Shown here piece after piece: positions 57,401 to 64,000 of a stretch of DNA of 64,000 nucleotides. The notes beneath the pieces are model-generated. The model had not been told where the DNA came from. It saw nothing but the letters and a program-made list of their open reading frames with translations, and searched no databases. Position 1 is the first letter of the stretch, and each line of letters opens with the position of its first letter. Position numbers and translations under genes: made by a program. The DNA comes from Amoebophrya sp. A120 (taxonomy: Eukaryota; Sar; Dinophyceae; Syndiniales; Amoebophryaceae), in contig CAJINV010000022.1 of the NCBI GenBank assembly GCA_905178155.1, positions 379,207 through 443,206 of the forward strand, written 5' to 3'.

Positions 57401-60400
57401 GGGTATTTATTGCTCCGGAAATTCCCTTATGCACTGCAAAAGTATCTTCGTACTCGTATAAAATGCAAATGCATTTACAAATTTCCTCAGCATGAGAAAT
57501 AAAATTTGTAATGCGGATTTACCTTTAAGAAAAAGATTTGTAATGCATGATTGCAAGACGAGTACGATACTTTTGCAGTGGATATCCCTTCGAAAGGAAG
57601 GGGACTTCGTAGTTTGGCTCGAGCAATTTGCGAGGATCTTTGCCCTCGAGCACCTGTTGCATGAGCAAGTGGGCTATGCAATACAAATTTCCCGTACATG
57701 CACAAAATGCATGACAAATTTTAATTTCGCTAGCTTGCAGTGTCCTCCCACTTGTCATGCTAGACTAGGATTGAAGGCAAGTTTTGTCGTGCAGAGACTG
57801 CATTTGTTTTTGTACGTGTACGGGAAAAAATTTGCTGTGGATAAGGGCAAAGTCGCAATCCAGTGCCGTTAGCGGCTCCCCAGGCGACGGCTGTTCCTCG
57901 AGTGGCACATCAGTGTTTTCGAGAATCGTCATTTCTAGCTTTGATTTGGAGTTGATCAAGTCGACTAGCAGCTCGTCTTTGAAAAGGTCTTCCTTTGTCC
58001 GCGCCCAGTCGTCAACCAAGTCCCCGGCCACGCTCCCTAGCGCAGGGCTACTACTTTGCGTCTCGCCGTCCCCGCCTCCCCCGAACCAGGAGCTGCCAGA
58101 AAACCACCGACCAAAGAAAGAGGGCTGCTCTTCGTCAGCACTTGGTGTAGTGCCAGCATGGACGCCAGGCGCAGTAGTACCACGAGCACTGCTACCACCT
58201 CCGTGCGAGTTCTCCAGTGCGAGTTCTTTGTCAATTTGTGCCTTCTGCTCAGCTTCCAGCTCGATATTTTGCTCCTCTGCCGCGAGTTTGCGGATTTCGT
58301 CTTGTTCTGTAGTGTCGTATATGCATTGCAAATATTCGTCTCGGTCTGGAAAGGTGCAAGAGGTTTGTCATGCACGTTTTGCATGAAGACCCATGGGCAT
58401 GATTGATGTCTCGTCTGTGATGCATGCCGTAGCATCACAATTTTTTTGAAAACTTCATCCTGATGCCCATTTCATCCCGCGCGAGAAATATTACCCTTGT
58501 CTCGGCGTTGTAGCAACAACTGCAGTCCTCTTGCTCTTCAAGTAATGCAGATCCTTTTAGAATACAAATGCAGCACCCACTTCACAAGCTGCACTCTACG
58601 TCCAAACCCAGATGGATATTGTTTGCAATGCATATCGTAACCCAAGGTTCGCGCCACCCAGCTTTTCACCTTCCCATAAGTGCCTTCCTTGAAAGCTTGG
58701 CTCCTTTCCTTCATTTGCTGGACCGCCTCTACGCGCTTCTGCCGGCGCTCCATCCGCATGCGCTCGTCGTATCTTCTGCGCTTCAGCAACTGCACGGGAG
58801 TGACCAACGGGCGGGCGCTATTCTGAGTAAAAGCGTCCCCACACCCGGGTTGTCATGCAAATCTGCATGCTGAAAATGTTTCTCATGCGTAGTGCCATGA
58901 GAGCCATTTTCTGGCTGCGTTTTGGAGTTTGTGATGCTAGAAGTAGCGCGATATGGTAGATCTGTGATGCTGATGAACTATAATCCAAACAGGATTGCAC
59001 TACGAGAGCAAGCTTGTCATGCGAAACAACCAAAGCTGGTTGATTTGTCTAGCAGATTTCCCATCTTGACTCTGGTGTGGGGACGTTTTTACTCAGGATA
59101 CGAGCGGTCGTAGCAGATGAAGGGGCTGTTGTTGAAGAAGTCCAGAGCGTATCACATGCAAAAGTGACTGGGTCTGGAAGGTTGGAACTTGTGATGCTAA
59201 CTTCGGAATCTAAAAAGATCTGTATTGCATGACCAGCACGAGGAGACATCTCGTTTGTGCTACGCATGGGGGGCATTTGTCATGCGGAGTAGGCATCAGG
59301 AAGCCCTCTAAAAATCGGTGATGCTAGGTCGTGCATTACAGACATCCTGGGTCGTGCAAAATATGCATAAACAAACCCGGCAACATTCCAGACCCAGACA
59401 TTTTTGGATTTGATAGAGCGCGGTTTAGCCTGGATTTCGGGTCGATTGCCTGTGCTCCGGTTTGCGGGTCGATCAGCATGTTTACTAACGGGACGTCGAG
59501 ATACCTTTTCTGGTGCAGGTCTTGCTCGTATGAGAGTGCACAATTGATTCCCCCTGCTGCCCCTCATTTGTCATGTAAAACCCCCAAGCCAATCGCTGCC
59601 TCGTCGCACTGTTTGCATGACAAATTCCGGAAGCCCAAACAGTTAACAGTACTACATTAGGCACACAAATTTGCCATGCAGTGCCTCCACATGTGCTGGC
59701 ATTTGTATAATTGCTGTTCTTGCTATACAAAAACAAATGAGGGGAAGGGGGAGTTGTGCACTCTCGTCATAGCTCGGTTCGGATTTGTTCGACGGCCTCT
59801 TTCAAATCGTGCTCTTTCTCGATGCTGGTCCGGGAATCGAAGGGCGCGTTTTCCCGTGCCGATTGGGTCTTAGCCGTCTGCTATGAACTGCAAAAGCAAC
59901 ATACTAGTAGAGATTGCATCACAAATTTGCTCAGCGCGACAAATGGAAATTGTCATGCTGATTTGCCTTGGGAACAAGATTTGTAATGCGAGACTTGCAT
60001 TTCTACGAGTACGATACTTTTGCAGTGGATATCCGCCCACCTATAGCCTCCTCAAACTGCACCGCTTCCTCTCGGGCGCGAATTCGGTTTTGCTCCACGA
60101 GCTGAGCTATCAAGTGTAAAAATGTCTGGGTCTGGAAGAATGCGCGATTTGTCATGCAGCTTTTCCATGACCCATGAGGCCTGGAATGCAGGACCTCGCA
60201 TGACAGATCCTGTGCGATCTCTCTCATGCCTATCCTGCATGAGAAACTCCCTCCCGACTTGGTTAAAACCAGACACCTTTTGGTAATCATGCAACACAGA
60301 TTTTTGCATCCTTCAGCTTTAGCATGACAAGTTGCATTCTTCCAGACCCAGACATTTTTACATTTGATATGAGCAATCAGTTTTCGCTCAAAGAGGTCTC

Positions 60401-63400
60401 TGGGCGCGAGAGCAATCAGAGCAGGGGGTGTTGCTGTGCTGTTGTTCTTGTTGGCCTGGTTCTTGCTGGTGCTGCTGTCTTCTTGTTGGTCTACAGCATG
60501 ATCCGCACCAGCGTCTTGTCCTGGAGTATTGCTCAAGCTCTCCTCTACTCCGTCTCCCTCCCCTTCTTTCGCCGGCCGCCTTATCACCACGGGAACGTCG
60601 TTCTGGATGTCTTCGATTCTTTGCTTGATGGTCTTTTTTATCACAAGAAAAAGTGTTAACGTTAACAGAATGTGTGATGCAGAAATGCATCACAAGACGT
60701 GTCAGAATTTGCTATGCATAGCATGCATATTGGGCTACATTTGTGATGCATGACTGCAATCTGTGAAAATCGTTAACATTAACACTTTTTCCTGTGATAT
60801 TTTTTATCTTTCCGGCGTCGATGAAGTGGCCCGGGCTACTATCCACAGTAAATTTACCGGACACGTACACATGCGGTCTCTGCATGGCAAAACTTGTCTT
60901 CTTTTCTAGTTTAGCATGACAAGTTTTACACTCCAAATTGGTGAAATTTGTGATGCATCTTGTACATGTACTGGAAATTTGTATTGCATAGCTACTACCT
61001 AATCCGCTGCTGCTGCCCAAAGATCGCTGGGCCGCCTTGCGCTCGATCCACTGCTCCATGTGCTCCGCGCTTCGGTACCGCCCCGTCTCGAGCTCCTGGA
61101 GGTCTTGTATGCATTGCAAAAGTTGCTTCGTAGTAGACAGAAATTGCAATACAAGTTAGGTCAGCATGACCACAAATGGACTTTCTTATGCTGATTCAGC
61201 GTAGAAAAGAGATTTGTCATGCATAATTGCGATTACTTCTACGAGTACGATACTTTCACAATGCATATCTTGCAGGGTCTGGCTAAACTTGTGCGTTTCG
61301 ACCAGAGGCACAGTGACGTAAAACTTCAACACCGTGACGCTGTGCGCGTACAACGCCTTGGCAATCCTCATCTTCCAGTATGAAAGCCTCAAAGTGGAAA
61401 TCCTCAAAATGGAAACAATTTGTGATGCATGAAATGCGACGCAAGAAAGCCTTGTCCTGCTACGGGTTAAGAATTGGAGTGCTGATTAGCACGAGAGAAG
61501 GGCACCCCTTTGCCTTAACCTGCATGACAGACATACTTCGAGTGCCCGGGAAATTTGTCATGCGCCGAGTAGAAATGGTGCTTCAACTGGAGTGGTTTTT
61601 TGCATTACAAACTATTTTCAAATTGAGGATTTCCAACCTGAGGCTTTCATATCCAGGTCTGCAGTCCAAACTGCTCCTGTTTCCACTTTAACAGCTTTCG
61701 GCGAACCATCTTCGGCAGGTGTGGTGAGCAAAACCGTCGTCCCCGCACCAGAGTCAAAATGGAGGGAAACCTGCTAGACAAATCGCCAAACTTTGGCTGT
61801 TGCGCATGACAAATTTTGGCTCGCATAATGTAGCCGTTTTTAGCTAGTGAAGCAGAAAATCACAGATCTAGCATAGTACCATGCGGAAGTGAGCATCACA
61901 AATCGCAAAATACACCAATAGAAGCTGCTTCTCTTAGGTGGTCTCCGCATGAGAAACTATTTTCAGCATGCAGATTTGCATATACAACCTGGGGCTGGGG
62001 AAGGGACCACGTTTTTACAAATGATAGCAGGTTGCGCCACACGTTGGTCATGGTTTGGTTCACGGAGTTCTGGATAGTGATGCCGAAAGTTTTTACCTTG
62101 TCTCGGATCCAGTTCCAAGGGTCGGCCTTCTCTACTCTTTTCTGCTTTTGCCTTTTCCGCCACGTCTGGATAGCAGATCTTTTTTTCTTTTGCTCCTCCT
62201 TGCTCGTTCGGCGCCCACTGAACACACTCCTGAGGCTATGCCGAAGGTGGTGCTCCCTCGTTTCATCATCTTCCTCCTGCACGATATCGTCATCGGGTTC
62301 GGCGTCTCCAAATGCAGCAAGTGCTGCCATTTTACTACGTGAAAGTGGATTTATTTGTTCACCTCCAGTGTCCAAATCTTCTATTGCTTCGTCCAGCTCT
62401 TCGGCCTGCCGCTGCGAGAGCATGGAACTCTCTTCCTTTACCATATGCAGCAAGGCGTCTAGATCCGAAATTTTTCCATCCCCGTCCAGGTCCTCGAGCA
62501 GACTGTTCTTTCCATTCTGATCCTCTTCCGCGTCGTCAAAATTCTCGGCCATCATCAATCGGCGCAGTCTGGCAACGTCAGCCTCGTCGTTTGCTAGGCG
62601 GGCCATGAACGGATCCACGTCCGCGTGAGCTCCGGAAAAGATAGACGCTGCTTGTGCTTTTTTGGAGGGCAAGTTGGAGATTTCGTCCCGCTCTCCAAAT
62701 CCGAAGTCCACGTGCAGCTCGTGCAGGCTCTGCATATGCAAAGCAAAAGCATCGCGCAACTAGTAGAAATCGCATGACAAATTCCCTCAGCATGAAAAAT
62801 GAAATTCGTAATGCGGACTTAGGTTAAGAGGGAGACTTGTAATGCATGACTGCGAGGATTACTACGAGTACGATATTTTTGCAGTTCATACTGCATGATG
62901 TGGTTCAACTTCTTCCCGGCGTAAAGGTCCTTTCGTGCCACCCGGATCTCGACGCAGATCCGGCTGCCGGGGCGAAACTCGAGGGATTTCGATGTTTGCA
63001 GGGGGGAGCCGGTGCCTTTCACCCAGTCCTTGTGAATCGGGGTCAGCTCGCCGCCGTGGGAGCTTGACCACTATCCTGTGCAAAAGTATCTCGTACTCGT
63101 AGTACTAATTGCGGTCATGCATTCCAAATTTGTTTCTTAAGGCAAGTCCGCATTACAAATTTTATTTCTCATGCTGAGGAAATTTGTAATGCATTTATAC
63201 GAGTACGATACTTTTGCGATTTATAACCACATCACAGAGACCATTTCCGGTGGCTTCTGCTTCTCCATTTCCTCCTTCGTCATGCCCGCAACTTGCGCTT
63301 TCCAGGCTTCGGGCGTGCTGTGCTGCTCTATCCAAGAAAAAACAGAAACACCCATCCCCATCGAATTTGTCATGGAAAACCTGCATGAGCTGCAGCGTTT

Positions 63401-64000
63401 GTCATGCAAAAAATGGATGGGATGGGTGTTTTTCCCTGGATCATATGCTTGTTCTCATTTTCCTCCCCGTGACCCACCAACAGCCACAGGGTGGCCAGCA
63501 CATCCTGCTTGCGCACTTATGAGAGTGCACAACTCTCCGTCGTTCTCATTTCTCATGCAAAACACCAATTCCAGACTGTTCCTCCTGTCACTATTATGCG
63601 TGACAAATTCTGGTAGCCTGAATAGCACTATACTCCTGTGTAAATTTGTCATACAAAACCGGCACTCTTGCTCATGCTTTTATTGCCGTGCATGCTATAC
63701 AAATCAGGGGGAGAGGGAGTTATGCATTGTCATAGTACTAACGCTGCCTGTTGGAGATTTGACGCCCAACGACCGTTCATCATGTTGTACTGCTGGTCTT
63801 GAATTTGTTGTTGGGCACCAGCACCTTGTAGACCGGAATTTAGATTATAGGAGTTAGGAGTAGAATGGCCCATGCCCCCACCGGGCGGGTGATCTGGTAC
63901 ACCTGCGCCGCCTGCAGCACCAGAGTAGAAATTAATATTGCTCCTTCTGCCTCCTTCTATGCCTGTGTTGTAGCTGTGGCTGTGCGGATTTATGATTCCG
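51408..64000 (-). CDS. Gene 10: large intron-dense protein (5' end outside window)
   Basis: Exons in plus coordinates: 51408-~51628 (TAA), 51884-52407, 52665-52809, 52964-53100, 53358-53389, 55557-55659, 55995-56031, 56290-56346, 56614-56673, 56945-57024, 57298-57427, 57590-57674, 57849-58319, 58640-58818, 59106-59149, 59421-59528, 59777-59881, 60037-60107, 60375-60638, 60805-60839, 60996-61107, 61273-61378, 61657-61719, 62032-62734, 62896-63071, 63231-63328, 63451-63517, 63740->64000. About 1490 residues are visible and 27 introns, all inserts. The largest upstream exon holds one EF-hand-like loop (DLDGDGKISDLD), then a basic helix region (RKRQKQKRVEKADPWNWIRD). Further on come long charged helices (LLKRRRYDERMRMERRQKRV), a conserved-looking stretch (NHLILSIPKKPSHVVTSDGN) and a Gly/Pro/Tyr/Ser-rich C-terminal part (GRGPFGAPPPGGHGTFNNPL). 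No family recognised. The last splice (51629-51878) is uncertain. Confidence 0.85.
51629..51878 (-). mobile_element. Probable introner of unassigned family, last intron of gene 10
   Basis: The interior has the inverted pair GATTTGTGGCCACAAGTCAG / CAAATGAGGCCACAACTGCG and the family-wide GCATGACAAA words. The ends are poorly defined and no clear TSD was found. Frames on both sides are strongly coding. Confidence 0.5.
52408..52659 (+). mobile_element. IE2 introner in gene 10
   Basis: Left ACGCAAAAATGACTGGGTCT, right AGACCCAGACATTTTTGCAT+TTGATA. TSD AGGCA at 52403-52407 and 52660-52664. Confidence 0.96.
52810..52958 (+). mobile_element. IE1 introner in gene 10
   Basis: Left GTGCAAAAGTATCGTACTCA, right CGTAGTACGATGCTTTTGCA+TTGCATA. 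TSD ACTCG/ATTCG at 52805-52809 and 52959-52963. Confidence 0.95.
53101..53352 (+). mobile_element. IE10 introner in gene 10
   Basis: Left GCTCAAACGTTACAATCTCA, right TTTGAGATTGTAACACCTGA+GCGGGTTATA. A second nested pair, AACGTTACAATAGAAT/ATTCTATTGTAACGTT, extends the TIR. TSD GGTCG at 53096-53100 and 53353-53357. Confidence 0.95.
54191..54266. repeat. Four 19-bp tandem repeats in the nested element
   Basis: Units of the form TTCAAACTGAATCCGCGAA with one or two changes each. Related AATCCGAATT words continue to about 54440. Confidence 0.9.
54515..54540. repeat. GC-rich 10-bp-arm hairpin in the nested element
   Basis: TTGGCGCGCG, six-base spacer, CGCGCGCCAA. A perfect palindrome of mostly alternating G and C. 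Confidence 0.85.
55660..55989 (+). mobile_element. Diverged IE2 introner in gene 10
   Basis: Left GCATTGGTTGCAAATGTCAT, right TAAGTATTTGCAGATCCATA. An internal pair TGTCTGAGTGGTCTGGA / TTTCCAGACAT remains. TSD weak (ATCTC/ACTTC), but the join ATG AAG TGG TTC is in frame. At 330 bp, the longest IE2. Confidence 0.8.
56032..56284 (+). mobile_element. IE2 introner in gene 10
   Basis: Left TTGCAAAAATGTCTGGGTCT, right AGACCCAGACATTTTTGCAT+TTGATA. TSD TTTTT/TATTT at 56027-56031 and 56285-56289. Confidence 0.94.
56347..56608 (+). mobile_element. IE2 introner in gene 10
   Basis: Left TATCAAATGCAAAAGTGTCT, right AGACATTTTTGCATTTGATA, a near-complete TIR. TSD CGCCC at 56342-56346 and 56609-56613. Confidence 0.96.
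56674..56939 (+). mobile_element. IE10 introner in gene 10
   Basis: Left GCTCAGCTGTTACAATCTCA, right GAGATTTCTGTAACGTTTGA+GCAGGTCATA. TSD GGTGA at 56669-56673 and 56940-56944. Confidence 0.95.
57025..57292 (+). mobile_element. IE2 introner in gene 10
   Basis: Left TTGGAAATATGTCTGGGTTT, right TCCAGACATCAAGGGATATT+TGCAATGCATA. TSD GATGT/GGTGT at 57020-57024 and 57293-57297. Confidence 0.9.
57428..57584 (+). mobile_element. IE1 introner in gene 10
   Basis: Left CTGCAAAAGTATCTTCGTAC, right CGAGTACGATACTTTTGCAG+TGGATA. TSD TCCCT at 57423-57427 and 57585-57589. Confidence 0.96.
57675..57843 (+). mobile_element. IE6 introner in gene 10, reversed relative to the gene
   Basis: Left CAAATTTCCCGTACATGCAC, right ACGTGTACGGGAAAAAATTT+GCTGTGGATA. 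TSD TGGGC/AGGGC at 57670-57674 and 57844-57848. Confidence 0.94.
58320..58634 (+). mobile_element. Diverged IE2 introner in gene 10
   Basis: Left TTGCAAATATTCGTCTCGGT, right ACCCAGATGGATATTGTTTG+CAATGCATA. TSD TCGTA at 58315-58319 and 58635-58639. Confidence 0.9.
58819..59100 (+). mobile_element. IE9 introner in gene 10
   Basis: Left TGAGTAAAAGCGTCCCCACA, right GTGGGGACGTTTTTACTCAG+GATA. Flanks GGCGC/CGAGC match only partly, but the join GAC CGC TCG CGC CCG is in frame. Confidence 0.92.
59150..59415 (+). mobile_element. IE2 introner in gene 10
   Basis: Left TATCACATGCAAAAGTGACT, right AGACATTTTTGGATTTGATA. TSD GAGCG at 59145-59149 and 59416-59420. Confidence 0.96.
59529..59771 (+). mobile_element. 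IE12 introner in gene 10
   Basis: Left TATGAGAGTGCACAATTGAT, right AGTTGTGCACTCTCGTCATA. TSD GCTCG at 59524-59528 and 59772-59776. The interior has a GGGGGA-type inner TIR. Confidence 0.94.
59882..60031 (+). mobile_element. IE1 introner in gene 10
   Basis: Left CTGCAAAAGCAACATACTAG, right CGAGTACGATACTTTTGCAG+TGGATA. TSD TCTGC/TCCGC at 59877-59881 and 60032-60036. Confidence 0.94.
60108..60369 (+). mobile_element. IE2 introner in gene 10
   Basis: Left TATCAAGTGTAAAAATGTCT, right AGACATTTTTACATTTGATA. TSD TGAGC at 60103-60107 and 60370-60374. Confidence 0.96.
60639..60799 (+). mobile_element. IE3 introner in gene 10
   Basis: Left TATCACAAGAAAAAGTGTTA, right TTAACACTTTTTCCTGTGAT+A; the most symmetrical IE3 copy. 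TSD TTTTT at 60634-60638 and 60800-60804. Confidence 0.96.
60840..60990 (-). mobile_element. IE6 introner in gene 10, same sense as the gene
   Basis: Left TATCCACAGTAAATTTACCG, right GTACATGTACTGGAAATTTG+TATTGCATA. TSD GCTAC at 60835-60839 and 60991-60995. Confidence 0.95.
61108..61267 (+). mobile_element. IE1 introner in gene 10
   Basis: Left TTGCAAAAGTTGCTTCGTAG, right CGAGTACGATACTTTCACAA+TGCATA. TSD TCTTG at 61103-61107 and 61268-61272. Confidence 0.94.
61379..61651 (+). mobile_element. IE5-variant introner in gene 10
   Basis: Left TATGAAAGCCTCAAAGTGGA, right TTCCAACCTGAGGCTTTCAT+A. It has the layout of IE5 but different TIR bases that match each other, so it is a sub-family. TSD TCCAG at 61374-61378 and 61652-61656. 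Confidence 0.93.
61720..62026 (+). mobile_element. IE9 introner in gene 10
   Basis: Left TGAGCAAAACCGTCGTCCCC, right GGGACCACGTTTTTACAAAT+GATA. TSD GCAGG at 61715-61719 and 62027-62031. The left end starts TGTGG instead of TATCC. Confidence 0.9.
62735..62890 (+). mobile_element. IE1 introner in gene 10
   Basis: Left AAGCAAAAGCATCGCGCAAC, right CGAGTACGATATTTTTGCAG+TTCATA. TSD CTGCA at 62730-62734 and 62891-62895. Confidence 0.94.
63072..63225 (+). mobile_element. IE1 introner in gene 10
   Basis: Left GTGCAAAAGTATCTCGTACT, right CGAGTACGATACTTTTGCGA+TTTATA. TSD ACCAC at 63067-63071 and 63226-63230. Confidence 0.96.
63329..63445 (+). mobile_element. IE13 introner in gene 10, 117 bp
   Basis: Left TATCCAAGAAAAAACAGAAA (then CACCCATCC), right GGATGGGTGTTTTTCCCTGG+ATCATA. 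TSD TGCTC/TGCTT at 63324-63328 and 63446-63450. Shortest insert of the window. Confidence 0.9.
63518..63734 (+). mobile_element. IE12 introner in gene 10
   Basis: Left TATGAGAGTGCACAACTCTC, right AGGGAGTTATGCATTGTCAT+A. TSD GCACT/GTACT at 63513-63517 and 63735-63739. Confidence 0.93.

Overview
The window looks like nuclear DNA of a protist with compact genes cut by many small introns. The best fit is a syndinian dinoflagellate parasite of the Amoebophrya type. That placement is inference: it rests on the intron type, because invasive introner elements with terminal inverted repeats and non-canonical splice sites are known from Amoebophrya. No rRNA, tRNA or plastid gene was seen.

The dominant feature is a set of 67 complete inserts, plus the right end of one more at the left window edge. 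Nearly all are 117-340 bp. They start and end with (or close to) TA...TA, carry terminal inverted repeats (TIRs), and lie between two copies of a 5-bp target-site duplication (TSD). I group them into 13 families, named here IE1-IE13, with one unassigned. Every exon break but two in the multi-exon genes is one of these inserts. Deleting the insert plus one TSD copy restores an open frame each time: summed exon lengths are 357, 1320, 339, 1794, 2118, 13815 and 4107 nt for genes 3-9, all divisible by three. Only gene 4 also has introns of ordinary GT-AG type (two). Stop codons that end the long ORFs at 25701 and 40785 lie inside inserts, so the real genes are much longer than single-frame ORFs suggest.

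Layout. Plus strand: gene 1 (macro-domain-like protein, <256-2069, enters from the left); gene 2 (small tail-anchored-type protein, 2916-3311); gene 3 (118-aa basic protein, 4369-5163); gene 4 (439-aa coiled-coil protein, 5354-8205); gene 5 (112-aa protein, 9498-10594); gene 6 (597-aa protein with N-terminal signal or anchor, 12661-15502); gene 7 (actin-related protein, 16748-19671); gene 8 (giant ~4600-aa protein, 20260-36184); gene 9 (fatty-acid-hydroxylase-superfamily membrane protein resembling alkylglycerol monooxygenase, 37735-43353); gene 9b (tandem duplicate of the last part of gene 9 and its 3' flank, 43853-44972). Minus strand: gene 10 (51408->64000, at least 28 exons, enters from the right).

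Two regions are foreign in style. About 44973-50030 alternates between very AT-rich and very GC-rich blocks, without inserts or convincing genes. A 1.84-kb GC-rich element (53462-55305) with its own TIRs and a 7-bp TSD sits inside an IE7 intron of gene 10.

The most informative place is the gene 9/9b duplication. The two copies differ in three inserts, and each empty site shows the intact 5-bp target. At least three insertions or precise losses therefore happened after a recent duplication, while the coding sequence stayed under purifying selection (15 of 16 differing codons synonymous).
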